A stretch of DNA of 64,000 nt, from NCBI GenBank assembly GCA_021604865.1, contig BQJU01000019.1, positions 1 through 64,000 on the forward strand, given 5' to 3'. Below the pieces are notes generated by a model that was given only the letters and a program-made list of their open reading frames with translations, ran no database searches and had not been told where the DNA came from. Below, piece after piece: positions 27,507-37,036 of the stretch (positions are counted from its first letter, which is position 1; every line of letters starts with the position of its first letter). Made by a program: the position numbers and the translations under genes. The DNA is from Saprospiraceae bacterium (GTDB lineage: Bacteria; Bacteroidota; Bacteroidia; Chitinophagales; Saprospiraceae).

Positions 27507-29345
27507 ATGTGTGGAATAGTAGCTTATGTAGGCCAAAAGGATGCTTATCCAATTCTGATTAACGGATTAAAACGACTGGAGTATCGTGGATATGACAGTG
27601 CTGGTGTTGCCTTATTTGAAACCGACATTATCGTTTCCAAGAAAAAAGGTAAAGTTCAAGAACTGGTTAATTTCATGGATACCCGCCCAAGGAATGGAAA
27701 AATTGGCATTGGTCATACGCGTTGGGCCACCCACGGTGTACCCGATGATATCAATGCACATCCCCATTCCAGTGGCAATGGCCGGTTGACGCTCGTGCAC
27801 AATGGAATCATTGAAAACTATGCATTGCTCAAGGCTGCCTTGGAAAAGGAAGGCCACAAATTTAAAAGTGAAACCGATACTGAAGTATTGGTTCATTTGA
27901 TTGAAGAAATTCAAAAAAGAGACAATTTGCCGCTGGAAGAAGCGGTACGCATTGCACTGACCAGGGTCATTGGCGCTTATGCCATTGTCGTATTGGACGA
28001 AAATGAACCCGGCAAACTTGTTGGTGCACGTAAAGCTAGTCCTCTTGTCATTGGAATTGGTGAAAATGAATTCTTTTTGGCATCGGACGCTACCCCAATT
28101 ATCGAACATACCAAACGAGTAGTCTATCTAAATGATGAAGAGATTGCTGTAGTTAGACAATCGGGAGAGATGGAAATAAAATCCATTAACAATGAAGTGC
28201 TCACTCCTTTTATTCACGAGCTGGATATGGAAATTGAGATGCTCGAAAAAGGAGGGTATGACTACTTTATGCTCAAGGAAATATACGAACAACCTAATAC
28301 CATTGCGGATTGTATGCGCGGGCGGCTCAATGCAGAAGAAGGCTGGATCAAACTAGGAGGTGTTGATGAATTTGCCAACCGTATTGCCAATGCCCAACGG
28401 TTTATTATTGCAGCCTGTGGAACTTCCTGGCATGCCGGACTGATCGGAGAATATCTCTTCGAGGAGCTGGCACGTATGCCCGTTGAAGTGGAATATGCTT
28501 CAGAGTTGCGGTATCGCAATCCCATTATTACGGAAAAAGATGTGGTTATCGCTCTTTCACAATCCGGGGAAACTGCAGATACCCTGGCCGCACTCGAAAT
28601 GGCCAAAGAAAAAGGTGCCCTGATTTACGGTATCGTCAATGTAGTAGGTTCTTCGATAGCTCGTATGACAGATGCCGGTTCTTATATCCATGCCGGACCG
28701 GAAATCGGAGTGGCCTCAACAAAAGCCTTTACCGCACAGGTAACCCTGCTGACCATGATGGCTTTGAGGATTGGCTACCAAAGAGGGACTATTTCTGAGT
28801 CTTACTTCCGGCTTTTGCTTAATGAATTGGCAAGTATTCCCGCAAAAGTAGAACGGGTTATGGCGAGCAACCAATTGATTGAATATATTGCCGGGGAAAT
28901 TAAAGATCGACCGAATGCCCTTTATCTGGGACGGGGATATAATTTCCCAATTGCGCTGGAAGGTGCACTGAAATTGAAAGAAATATCGTATATTCATGCG
29001 GAAGGTTATCCTGCCGCTGAAATGAAACACGGCCCAATCGCTTTGATTGATGAAAATATGCCGGTTATTGTCATTGCTACCAATAAGAGTGCTTATGATA
29101 AAATTGTTAGCAACATTCAGGAAGTCAAAGCGCGCAAAGGATTTGTGATCGCAGTAGTTACTGAAGGTGATACCGTCATTAGCGAGCTGGCTGATCATAC
29201 TATCGAAATTCCCGATACAGAAGAACCTTTAACCCCACTACTTTCAGTGATTCCTTTACAATTGTTGTCTTATCATATTGCAGTAATGCGGAAATGTAAT
29301 GTAGATCAACCACGCAATCTTGCAAAATCAGTTACTGTTGAATAA
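27507..29345 (+). CDS. glmS: Glutamine--fructose-6-phosphate aminotransferase (isomerizing)
   Basis: The 612-residue enzyme makes glucosamine-6-phosphate, the first step to UDP-GlcNAc for peptidoglycan and LPS. The N-terminal class II glutaminase domain starts MCGIVAYVG with catalytic Cys2. Two SIS sugar-isomerase domains follow (about 290-430 and 460-600), with the motifs ACGTSWHA, SQSGETADT and the end DQPRNLAKSVTVE. Length and ends are standard. No glmS ribozyme-like leader is recognisable upstream. It is grouped with murA, so two steps of cell-wall precursor synthesis lie together. Confidence 0.97.
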   Translation: MCGIVAYVGQKDAYPILINGLKRLEYRGYDSAGVALFETDIIVSKKKGKVQELVNFMDTRPRNGKIGIGHTRWATHGVPDDINAHPHSSGNGRLTLVHNGIIENYALLKAALEKEGHKFKSETDTEVLVHLIEEIQKRDNLPLEEAVRIALTRVIGAYAIVVLDENEPGKLVGARKASPLVIGIGENEFFLASDATPIIEHTKRVVYLNDEEIAVVRQSGEMEIKSINNEVLTPFIHELDMEIEMLEKGGYDYFMLKEIYEQPNTIADCMRGRLNAEEGWIKLGGVDEFANRIANAQRFIIAACGTSWHAGLIGEYLFEELARMPVEVEYASELRYRNPIITEKDVVIALSQSGETADTLAALEMAKEKGALIYGIVNVVGSSIARMTDAGSYIHAGPEIGVASTKAFTAQVTLLTMMALRIGYQRGTISESYFRLLLNELASIPAKVERVMASNQLIEYIAGEIKDRPNALYLGRGYNFPIALEGALKLKEISYIHAEGYPAAEMKHGPIALIDENMPVIVIATNKSAYDKIVSNIQEVKARKGFVIAVVTEGDTVISELADHTIEIPDTEEPLTPLLSVIPLQLLSYHIAVMRKCNVDQPRNLAKSVTVE

Positions 29346-29401
29346 AAAAGCGGCCTCAGGCCCAATTTGGTTTTAAATATATTTTTATGAAAGAGCATAA
29401 T

Positions 29402-30079
29402 ATGGAGTATAACTCCTCACGGGAAAATCTTGCTATTCCCGAATATGGCCGCCATGTACAAAACCTGGTGAATTACGCAAAGACTATCGAAGATGACGAT
29501 TTTCGTCAGGCATTCATAGAACGCATTCTGGATTTGATGATGCAAATGCATCCCCAGAATAAAATTATGGATGATTATAAAGAGAAGCTTTGGAAACACT
29601 TATTCCGTATCGCTAATTATGAGCTAAATGTAAAAGTTCCCGGAGGGCATATCCCTACCAAGGAAGAAGCGGAGAAAAAACCGGAGAAAATTCCCTATCC
29701 GGCTTCTGAAGCTCGTTACCGTCATTACGGTAATAATGTGCAACGGCTCATCAAAAAAGCCCTGGAAATGGAAGCGGGACCAGTAAGAGACGGGTTTGTA
29801 GCCACTATCGGCTCTTACATGAAGCTGGCTTACCGGACCTGGAATAAAGAACATTATGTGAGTGACGAAACCATCAAATCAGACCTTGAAACCCTTTCAG
29901 GTGGAATACTGACACTTGATGATGATGCCACCATTGATAACCTTACCTCTGCCAACCGTAGCAATAGTAGGAGAAAGAAAATGTCAGGAAGCGGGCACAA
30001 TGGCAACGGCTCTAATAATTATCAGGGAAGATCTTCTCGTAACAACAGCAATTACAAAGGAAGAAGAAGAAAGCCTTAG
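29402..30079 (+). CDS. DUF4290 family protein
   Basis: From the ATG at 29402 (an alternative ATG is at 29387) the protein has 225 residues. It starts MEYNSSRENLAIPEYGRHVQ, the DUF4290 signature. The helical body (1-170) is followed by a basic Asn/Gly/Arg/Ser-rich tail (RRKKMSGSGHNGNGSNN), which is probably disordered and could bind nucleic acid. It lies six bases ahead of murA, so the two are translated from one mRNA. The function of the family is unknown. Confidence 0.88.
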   Translation: MEYNSSRENLAIPEYGRHVQNLVNYAKTIEDDDFRQAFIERILDLMMQMHPQNKIMDDYKEKLWKHLFRIANYELNVKVPGGHIPTKEEAEKKPEKIPYPASEARYRHYGNNVQRLIKKALEMEAGPVRDGFVATIGSYMKLAYRTWNKEHYVSDETIKSDLETLSGGILTLDDDATIDNLTSANRSNSRRKKMSGSGHNGNGSNNYQGRSSRNNSNYKGRRRKP

Positions 30080-30085
30080 TGATCT

Positions 30086-31396
30086 ATGTTTACCGACGCA
30101 TTTGAAGTTCTTGGCGGACATCGCCTTGAAGGTTCTTTAGTTCCTCAAGGTGCAAAAAATGAAGCCCTCCAAATTATTAGTTCAGTACTTCTAACGACTG
30201 AACCTGTTACCATTTCCAATGTTCCGAACATTCGGGATGTCAAGATGCTTATCGAATTATTAAGTGGTCTTGGGGTAAAAGTCGAGCAATTAGAAGAGAA
30301 CACTTACCGCTTTCAGGCCGACGATATTGATGTGGCCTACTGCCAATCTGATGCCTATCGCCAGAAAGCCAGCCGTATTCGTGGATCCGTGATGCTTGTT
30401 GGTCCACTGCTAACCCGTTTTGGCAAAGCAGTTTTGCCAAAACCAGGTGGTGATAAAATCGGTCGTCGTCGACTTGATACTCATTTTCTTGGTTTTGAAA
30501 AATTGGGCGGCACATTTAAATACAATGCTGAACAAAGCATGTATTTTATTGAATCTGACCGATTACAGGGCACCTATATCCTGATGGATGAAATCTCCGT
30601 AACCGGTACTGCCAATGTAGTCATGGGCGCTGTAATGGCCCAGGGAACCACCCAAATTTATAATGCTGCCTGTGAACCTTATGTTCAGCAATTATGTAGA
30701 ATGCTCAACCGCATGGGCGCCAAAATTTCCGGCGTAGGTTCTAACTTGCTGACCATTGAAGGCGTTGAGCAACTCGGTGGAACAGAACACCGTATTCTAC
30801 CCGATATGATCGAAATTGGGAGCTTCATTGGGCTGGCTGCCATGACCCAATCTGCCCTCACCATCAAAGATGTAAATATTCCGGAACTGGGTATTATCCC
30901 CAGCGTGTTTGAACGCATGGGCATTCAGCTTGAATTTCGTGGCGATGACATTTTTGTGCCCAGCCAGGAAGAATACGAAATTACCACCTTTATTGATGGT
31001 TCCATTATGACCATTTATGACTCTCCCTGGCCGGGTTTTACACCCGATTTGATGAGCATTCTTCTGGTCATTGCTACCCAGGCAAAAGGCAGCGTTTTGA
31101 TCCACCAGAAAATGTTTGAAAGCCGCCTGTTTTTTGTAGATAAGCTGATCGACATGGGCGCACAGATCATTCTTTGTGACCCGCATAGAGCGACGGTCAT
31201 AGGCCTCAACCGCCGCTACCAATTGCGCGGTATTGAAATGACTTCTCCCGATATTCGTGCCGGCGTATCTCTCTTGATTGCAGCGCTGTCAGCCAAAGGA
31301 ACCAGTATCATCCGCAACATCAATCAAATTGATCGGGGATACCAGCATATTGACCAACGGCTGCGCGCTGTCGGTGCCAAAATTAATCGAGTATAA
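30086..31396 (+). CDS. murA: UDP-N-acetylglucosamine 1-carboxyvinyltransferase with Asp at the fosfomycin site
   Basis: The 436-residue protein catalyses the first committed step of peptidoglycan synthesis, adding enolpyruvate from PEP to UDP-GlcNAc. It shows GAKNEALQI (Lys24/Asn25), GGDKIGRRRLDTH and SPDIRAGVSLLIAAL. In the mobile loop the usual catalytic cysteine (Cys115 in E. coli) is replaced by Asp123 in PKPGGDKIG. The change is known in other bacteria to keep activity but prevent fosfomycin alkylation. It is translationally linked to the DUF4290 gene upstream and the DUF4286 gene 8 bp downstream. Confidence 0.95.
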   Translation: MFTDAFEVLGGHRLEGSLVPQGAKNEALQIISSVLLTTEPVTISNVPNIRDVKMLIELLSGLGVKVEQLEENTYRFQADDIDVAYCQSDAYRQKASRIRGSVMLVGPLLTRFGKAVLPKPGGDKIGRRRLDTHFLGFEKLGGTFKYNAEQSMYFIESDRLQGTYILMDEISVTGTANVVMGAVMAQGTTQIYNAACEPYVQQLCRMLNRMGAKISGVGSNLLTIEGVEQLGGTEHRILPDMIEIGSFIGLAAMTQSALTIKDVNIPELGIIPSVFERMGIQLEFRGDDIFVPSQEEYEITTFIDGSIMTIYDSPWPGFTPDLMSILLVIATQAKGSVLIHQKMFESRLFFVDKLIDMGAQIILCDPHRATVIGLNRRYQLRGIEMTSPDIRAGVSLLIAALSAKGTSIIRNINQIDRGYQHIDQRLRAVGAKINRV

Positions 31397-31404
31397 ACAA
31401 CCTT

Positions 31405-31707
31405 ATGTTAGTCTACAATATTACTGTGAAAATAGGCCACGAAGTGCGGCACGATTGGGTGCGGTGGATGAAAGAAGTTCATATTCCGGAAATAATGGAC
31501 ACCGGCTTGTTTGTCAAACACCGGATGTTTCGCCTTTTAGGAGTAGACGAAACCGATGGCATTACTTATGCCATTCAGTACGTTTGCAACGGCATGACTG
31601 AATACCAACTTTATCAGGAAAAACACGCCTACAGCATGCAACAGTCTCACCACGATCGCTATAAAGATAATTATGTGGCCTTTCGGACTTTAATGGAAAC
31701 CGTATAA
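31405..31707 (+). CDS. DUF4286 family protein
   Basis: The 100-residue protein MLVYNITVKIGHEVRHDWVRWM matches DUF4286, a small alpha/beta family of Bacteroidota that resembles a dimeric ferredoxin-like fold. No catalytic residues are evident. It is the last gene of the glmS-DUF4290-murA group and ends five bases before a 74-bp palindromic element, which may end the transcript. Confidence 0.88.
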   Translation: MLVYNITVKIGHEVRHDWVRWMKEVHIPEIMDTGLFVKHRMFRLLGVDETDGITYAIQYVCNGMTEYQLYQEKHAYSMQQSHHDRYKDNYVAFRTLMETV

Positions 31708-31712
31708 CCGTT

Positions 31713-31786
31713 AGTGCCTGTTTGGAGGTCAAACTTACGCTTGCGCTGAAGCTTCAGCCTAGGAACATGGGCTCCAAACAAGCACT
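31713..31786. repeat. 74-bp palindromic element (copy C)
   Basis: It runs from AGTGCCTGTTTGGAGGTC to GCTCCAAACAAGCACT and holds the self-complementary core GCTGAAGCTTCAGC. Its reverse complement matches the 74-bp copy at 63615-63688 at 69 of 74 positions. It fills the gap between two convergent genes and its last base overlaps the BatD stop codon. Confidence 0.8.
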
Positions 31787-33531
31787 TAGTCCTTAAGAAA
31801 TACCTCGATATCAGAAAGGGTACTTACCGACTGTTCATAAGTTTCTGCCATTGCTGAGGCATTGTCCATGCCGGCAAAAAGAGCCATTTCCGAAGTTTGA
31901 ATAATGTGCATAAAGCGATCAATCTGGTCAGAAGGAACGGATAGAGATTGTAGTTTTATCCTGACGTTGTCTTTTGTTAGTTCAGAAAGTGGAATGTGGA
32001 GTTTATCACAAACATATCCTAACAAAGCTTTGGAAATTTCATCATAAAATGCCCTACTATCATTGGCCTGCAAATGGTTTTCGGCAGTAGATAAACGTTG
32101 CTGGGCCACCTTTCTTGCTTTTTTACTTTTGGTTAACGCCGGATCAATATTTAGCAACTTATTTTGTGTACGCCTGATGATCAGTACCCCTGCCAGAGTC
32201 AAAAAAGGAAAACCCGCCAATATCCAAAATATGGTAGACCCAAAAAACGAGAAGGGCGGGCGTTTCAAACCAGGATCTGTCTTAATAAATCGAATATCCT
32301 TGTCCGCTACTTGCTCCTCCCCTTCAACTTTGGGCAATTTACTCCGATTGCTGCCTTGACGGACTGTAATGGAGAAAGGTTGCTGGCTTTGTAAAACGAC
32401 ATATTTTGCACTATCCGGATCAAAATAGGTCAAGGTAGGCCTGATTTGAAAAGTTCCGGGTTCTTTAGGAACGGCGAGATATTCTATGACCTTTCTACCA
32501 TTGATCTGCCAATTGAGCTCTGAACTGGATTCCTCAACCACTTTTGGATCGTAAACTTCAAAGGTTTCCGGGAAATCAATCTTTGGAACCTGAACGCGTT
32601 TGATGTCTCCGTTTCCGGAAATAACCATTCTCAGCGATAGAGCATCATCAGTAGTGATGGTATTCTGGCCCACACCAACCTGCATATTAAATTGCCCTAC
32701 GGCACCGGTAAAAGAAGCTGGTGCATCTGGTGGCAAAGGATTAACTTTGATTTGCACAGGCTCCGTAACTGCCGGGATTCTTTTGATCTGTTTATTGAAA
32801 AAAAAGCTGTTCCTTCTGTTATCATCTCCTACCACTACCCCCAGCTGAACATTGAGAGGATTTACCGTTAACACACCAGCCTGTTGGGGAAATAAGGCAA
32901 CCCGCTTAAGTACTTTTGTCGCATATTGATTGCCATTAATGACTTCCTTCAACCACCTGGAATCATGCTGACGGACATCCTGAGCATAAAACCCTTGATA
33001 TTCCGACTCCTGCAAAATATTGTAGTTGTCAATCTGAATAGCGGTATACAATCGATAATCCAGACCGATTTGTTGCCCGACCCAGGCTTCCGTTACAGTC
33101 GGCTCAGCTTTTATATAAACTTCTTCCGCATCACTGGAAACCGCTGCACTATTTCCCTTCACCACCTCTATTTCTACCGGATTTGACCTCAGCGTTTTTC
33201 CTCCTGATTTTATGGTGGCTGCTCCGATCGTGAATTTACCCACCCGGCGAGGCTGCAGACTGTACGTATAACGGGTTTCACTCGTTGCCTGCCCATTCGA
33301 GATCATCGTGCTCGCCGTTCTACTTGGTCCGGAAATAACGGTGAAATCAGAAAACGAGGGAGGGGTAAATCCCTGAGCCGGTCCGTTTTTCAGAGAAAAG
33401 TTCACCTGAAAATAGCTGCGTAATACCACCTGTTTAGCATCAGAATACGCTTCAAATGATAGATCGGTTTGAGCCGTCGCAGCATAAGCAAAGCCAATAA
33501 ATAAAATCAGTGTCAACAATCTTTTAACCAT
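31786..33531 (-). CDS. batD: BatD family protein (full length)
   Basis: From the ATG at 33531 the protein has 581 residues, with a signal peptide (ending AATAQ), a BatD/oxygen-tolerance domain (about 25-420, for example FTVISGPSRTAST), a transmembrane helix near 435-455 (FGSTIFWILAGFPFLTLAGV) and a helical cytosolic or periplasmic tail. It is the last gene of the Bat operon. BatD proteins accompany MoxR ATPases and VWA proteins and are linked to stress or envelope integrity in other genera. The frame extends upstream to 33561, but that start would overlap the preceding gap without giving a better signal. Confidence 0.88.
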   Translation of the reverse strand: MVKRLLTLILFIGFAYAATAQTDLSFEAYSDAKQVVLRSYFQVNFSLKNGPAQGFTPPSFSDFTVISGPSRTASTMISNGQATSETRYTYSLQPRRVGKFTIGAATIKSGGKTLRSNPVEIEVVKGNSAAVSSDAEEVYIKAEPTVTEAWVGQQIGLDYRLYTAIQIDNYNILQESEYQGFYAQDVRQHDSRWLKEVINGNQYATKVLKRVALFPQQAGVLTVNPLNVQLGVVVGDDNRRNSFFFNKQIKRIPAVTEPVQIKVNPLPPDAPASFTGAVGQFNMQVGVGQNTITTDDALSLRMVISGNGDIKRVQVPKIDFPETFEVYDPKVVEESSSELNWQINGRKVIEYLAVPKEPGTFQIRPTLTYFDPDSAKYVVLQSQQPFSITVRQGSNRSKLPKVEGEEQVADKDIRFIKTDPGLKRPPFSFFGSTIFWILAGFPFLTLAGVLIIRRTQNKLLNIDPALTKSKKARKVAQQRLSTAENHLQANDSRAFYDEISKALLGYVCDKLHIPLSELTKDNVRIKLQSLSVPSDQIDRFMHIIQTSEMALFAGMDNASAMAETYEQSVSTLSDIEVFLKD

Positions 33532-33573
33532 CACGCGACCGGAATTCTTTTTACAAACCAATATCTCACCATC

Positions 33574-34137
33574 CTATAATTTTGTCGTTTTCCGCTTTTT
33601 GCGCTTTTTTACCGGAGGCTCAGTTGGTGCTTGAGGTTCCATAAAGGGCGATATCCGGTTAAATTCTTCAAAAAAAGAATTTTCATCCATATCAAAAAAG
33701 GGATGTTTGTTCTTGTCCATGCCAAATTTATCCGCCCCTTGTTTGATACCATCAGGATTGGGTACCACCATCACTTCCAACGGAAAAGTCTCCATTATTT
33801 GATCACCAGCTTTAATGCTAGCCGGTTGAATATAATAATTGCCTAAATCAAGAGGCTCCAAATAATAGGTGTACGCTATACGCTGACTCACATCGCCATT
33901 AACAATGCTGTAGCTTGAAGATACATTCGGGCCGCTTACCACCCTGAATTCACTAAGATCCGGAGCTTCAAAATTTTCTCCATTGGCATTTTCCAGGCTA
34001 AAGATCACCTTGAAATAATTGCCAAACAAAATGGAGTCCGTACTAACTTCGACAGTGAATCGAGCATTTTTTTCCTGAGCAATCAGGGCACCAAATGCCA
34101 GACCGAATATCATTGCCGTCAAAAAAAATCTTTTCAT
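33574..34137 (-). CDS. Short BatD N-terminal-domain protein
   Basis: This 187-residue protein has a signal peptide (ending ALIAQ) and only the first BatD domain, with FRVVSGPNVSSSYSIVNGD aligning to the FTVISGPSRTAST region of the next gene. It ends in a very basic tail (VKKRKKRKTTKL) and has no C-terminal membrane helix. It therefore looks like a duplicated first domain of BatD kept as a separate secreted protein. It lies 42 bp ahead of the full batD and 94 bp after batC in the same operon. Confidence 0.8.
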   Translation of the reverse strand: MKRFFLTAMIFGLAFGALIAQEKNARFTVEVSTDSILFGNYFKVIFSLENANGENFEAPDLSEFRVVSGPNVSSSYSIVNGDVSQRIAYTYYLEPLDLGNYYIQPASIKAGDQIMETFPLEVMVVPNPDGIKQGADKFGMDKNKHPFFDMDENSFFEEFNRISPFMEPQAPTEPPVKKRKKRKTTKL

Positions 34138-34231
34138 AGCCGATAATTTTGAAAGTTAATTTTATAGAAAAAAATTCGCTGCACCTTTCCGTCGACAAAA
34201 CTTTAGCCTAGTCGACCCTCACACTCGTCCC

Positions 34232-34975
34232 CTACCAATCCTTATCCGACGTACAAGGTTTTGATTGTGCTTTACGCATTTTATCCAGCACCTTTTGTTC
34301 TTCATTCTCCATAATTTCCAACAGTCGTTCTGCCTCTTCCTTGGTTAGATCATCTTCTCCTCGTTCCTCGGCTTGTTGCTGTTGTTGTTGCTCCTCTTCT
34401 TTATCCTGAGGTTGCTGCTGCTGCTGTTGTTCATCCTGCTGCTGGTCTTGTTGTTGGTCTTGCTGCTGCTGGTCTTGTTGCTGGTTCTCGTCCTCTTTAT
34501 CGCTTTTATCTTGATTTTCCTGGTTTTGTTGTTGCTGCTGTTGCTGCTGTTGAACCTGTAACTGCCTTTGGGCCTGGGCTAGATTATATTTGGTTTGCAG
34601 GTCATCCGGATTCAAGCGAAGCGAATTTTTAAAAGATTCTACGCTTTTTTCATAATCTTCTTTTTGAAAATACGCGTTTCCCAAGTTGTGATAACCAAAA
34701 GCTTTTTCCACGTTATCCTTAGATCGATTAACAGACTCCTCATATTCTTTGATGGCGTCTTCAAACCGCTCTTGCTGATAAATGGAATTACCCAAATTGA
34801 AGTTACCTTGGGCTGATTTCTTTTTCTCTAATGCTTTGCGGTAATTTTCTTCGGCTGTCGAAAAGTCCTTTTCCTTATAACGTTTATCACCCTGCCGCAA
34901 CATTCGGTGATCCTGCTGAGCAGAAACAAGTAACGGAAGCAATAACAAACCCAATATGTAATAGTATTTCGTCAT
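34232..34975 (-). CDS. batC: BatC-like TPR protein with polyglutamine tract
   Basis: The 247-residue protein has a signal peptide (ending LLVSAQQ), three TPR motifs (about 22-130, for example AFGYHNLGNAYFQKEDYEKS) and a strongly Gln-rich region (about 138-205) with runs of eight or nine Gln, mixed with Asp and Glu. A short charged helix closes the chain. TPR proteins of this type link the two VWA proteins in the Bat complex. The Gln tract is encoded by CAG/CAA repeats, which may vary in length. It starts 11 bp after batB. Confidence 0.85.
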   Translation of the reverse strand: MTKYYYILGLLLLPLLVSAQQDHRMLRQGDKRYKEKDFSTAEENYRKALEKKKSAQGNFNLGNSIYQQERFEDAIKEYEESVNRSKDNVEKAFGYHNLGNAYFQKEDYEKSVESFKNSLRLNPDDLQTKYNLAQAQRQLQVQQQQQQQQQNQENQDKSDKEDENQQQDQQQQDQQQDQQQDEQQQQQQPQDKEEEQQQQQQAEERGEDDLTKEEAERLLEIMENEEQKVLDKMRKAQSKPCTSDKDW

Positions 34976-34986
34976 TCCACTTTGCT

Positions 34987-36018
34987 TTACACCTTAAAAA
35001 TATCCTTGTTTGCCAAATAGCGATTTTTGCGAAAAGCAACCATAAATTCAATAATGAGAAACAACAGGCCTAACCCAATAAAATATTGAAAATAACTTTC
35101 ATATTCATTAAAAACTCTTGCTTCAAATTCTCTTTTTTCTATTGCGTCTATCTGCTTTTTGAGTACATCAACCACTCTATCCGTACCCGCAGAGAGATTA
35201 AAATAGTTGCCTTTTCCCGCTTCGGCAATATCCATTAACATAGCTTCATTCAGGCTGGTGCGGATCGGGTTCCCCTGGTTATCCCGTTTATAATCTGAAC
35301 GACCACCTGCATTAATAGGCATAAAAGACCCCTCTGCTTTGCCAACACCAACCGTAAATACCATCAAACCATTTTCCTGAGCCTCAGCAGCTCTTGCTTT
35401 TGCTGTTCCGTCATGGTCTTCACCATCTGTAATGATAACGAGTGCCTTGTGGTTCTTGTTCTCTTCTTTAAACGAACGCTCTGCCAGATCAATTGCTTCA
35501 CTGATTGTCGTACCCTGAGCATTGGCCATATCGGGATTGGCAGAACCCAAAAACATGTTTACGAAGGCATAATCCGTAGTAAGCGGAACTTGCAAATAAG
35601 CGTTACATGCAAAAATGATGACGCCGATATTTTCGCCCCTGAGCTGAGTGACCAGATTTTGAGCAAACCGTCTGGCCCGAATGAGCCTGCTAGGAGAAAT
35701 ATCTTCAGCCAGCATACTTTGTGATATATCCAGCGCAATGAATAGGTCAATGCCCTTTCGGGGAACTGTTTCCTTTTTGATGCCCCATTGCGGATTAGCC
35801 CAACCGACAATCAGGAAAGTCAGCGCTAACGTAATAAGCATAAACTTTACAGCATGTTTATAACGGGACATTTCGGGCATGATGCGCGTCATCAGCTTTG
35901 GATTGCCAAAGCGGTTAATTGCCCGTTTCCGGTAATACCAAGCCGTTGAAAAAAAAGCCGCCAGTATTGGTAATACCGCTAGAGCGTATAAATAGGTGCT
36001 ATGTTCAAATCTAAACAT
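34987..36018 (-). CDS. batB: VWA-domain protein BatB
   Basis: The 343-residue protein has two N-terminal transmembrane helices (about 8-27 and 55-75), a von Willebrand A domain (about 88-290) with an intact MIDAS motif DISQS (ALDISQSMLAED), the distal ITDGEDHDG, and a C-terminal helix near 312-332 (YFIGLGLLFLIIEFMVAF). It is held in the inner membrane with the VWA domain probably periplasmic. It pairs with BatA, whose stop is 13 bp upstream. Confidence 0.93.
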   Translation of the reverse strand: MFRFEHSTYLYALAVLPILAAFFSTAWYYRKRAINRFGNPKLMTRIMPEMSRYKHAVKFMLITLALTFLIVGWANPQWGIKKETVPRKGIDLFIALDISQSMLAEDISPSRLIRARRFAQNLVTQLRGENIGVIIFACNAYLQVPLTTDYAFVNMFLGSANPDMANAQGTTISEAIDLAERSFKEENKNHKALVIITDGEDHDGTAKARAAEAQENGLMVFTVGVGKAEGSFMPINAGGRSDYKRDNQGNPIRTSLNEAMLMDIAEAGKGNYFNLSAGTDRVVDVLKKQIDAIEKREFEARVFNEYESYFQYFIGLGLLFLIIEFMVAFRKNRYLANKDIFKV

Positions 36019-36031
36019 AATTGATTCTCAT

Positions 36032-37036
36032 TTAAGGGATTACCCTCAGTACGGTGTATCGCAACATCACTTCCAATAAAAGCATCAGCAAACCCAAAAG
36101 CGCAAAGTGGTAAAATTCCTCACTATGCCGTTTAAAAGTCGTTACATCAATTTCCGTTTTTTCCAGTTGGTCAATTGATGCATAAATCTGCTCCAGACTT
36201 TCCGCCGAAGTCGCCCGATAATATTTCCCTCCGGTCATTTCGGCAATTTCCTGTAACAATGCCTCATCAATCTCCACTCTTGCCACTCCAAAGACATATC
36301 GGCCATCACTCCTCCGGCTTACTGGCGTCAGGGTTTCACCCATAGAACCCACACCAATTGTGTATACTTTTACCTTGAATTCTTTAGCTATCTGTGCTGC
36401 CAATTTAGGGGATTGGTAGCCCGTATTATTGACACCATCGGTCAACAAAATGACGACCTTACTCTTTGCCTCACTATCTTTCAATCGGTTGATGGCAGTT
36501 GACAACCCCATGCCTATAGCGGTACCATCATCCAGGAGTCCACACTCCAGTTTAGCCAGGAAATCTTTAACAATCCGGTGGTCAGTCGTAAGTGGACATT
36601 GTGTAAAAGCCTCTCCAGCGAATACCACCAAGCCCATCCGGTCAAATTCACGTTTATCTACAAATTCACTGGCTACCCGTTTACTCACTTCCAGCCGGTT
36701 GGGATTAAAGTCTTGTGCCAACATACTACTCGACAAGTCCATCACCAGAGTAATATCGATTCCGTCCGCCTTGACTTCTTCTTCTTGCAACACTTTTTGT
36801 GGCCGGGCCAAGGCCAGAATCAATGCGACCATTGTCAATGCACGCAATATTGGCAGCAAACTACGCATACGCCCCCGCAAAGAAAGACCGGAAATGCCTT
36901 CCAAGGTCGGCATATTCATCGCAGCATAATATCGCTTGTAGGAGCGATAATACCAAAAGCCCAGTAGTGGCAGTAGCAATAGCAACCACAGGAATCCGGG
37001 GTGGACAAAATGGATATTTGTAAAAAAATCAAACAT
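36032..37036 (-). CDS. batA: VWA-domain protein BatA
   Basis: The 334-residue protein has the same plan as BatB: helices near 10-30 and 60-80, a VWA domain with MIDAS motif DLSSS (VMDLSSSMLAQDF) and LLTDGVNNTGY, and a C-terminal helix (HFALLGLLMLLLEVML). It overlaps the end of the upstream gene by eight bases, showing translational coupling. It is expected to form a metal-dependent protein-binding surface controlled by the MoxR ATPase. Confidence 0.93.
   Translation of the reverse strand: MFDFFTNIHFVHPGFLWLLLLLPLLGFWYYRSYKRYYAAMNMPTLEGISGLSLRGRMRSLLPILRALTMVALILALARPQKVLQEEEVKADGIDITLVMDLSSSMLAQDFNPNRLEVSKRVASEFVDKREFDRMGLVVFAGEAFTQCPLTTDHRIVKDFLAKLECGLLDDGTAIGMGLSTAINRLKDSEAKSKVVILLTDGVNNTGYQSPKLAAQIAKEFKVKVYTIGVGSMGETLTPVSRRSDGRYVFGVARVEIDEALLQEIAEMTGGKYYRATSAESLEQIYASIDQLEKTEIDVTTFKRHSEEFYHFALLGLLMLLLEVMLRYTVLRVIP

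Noticed and set aside
34340-34560. CRISPR or tandem-repeat array on the plus strand
   Set aside because: The repeats are triplets coding for glutamine in batC, without spacers.
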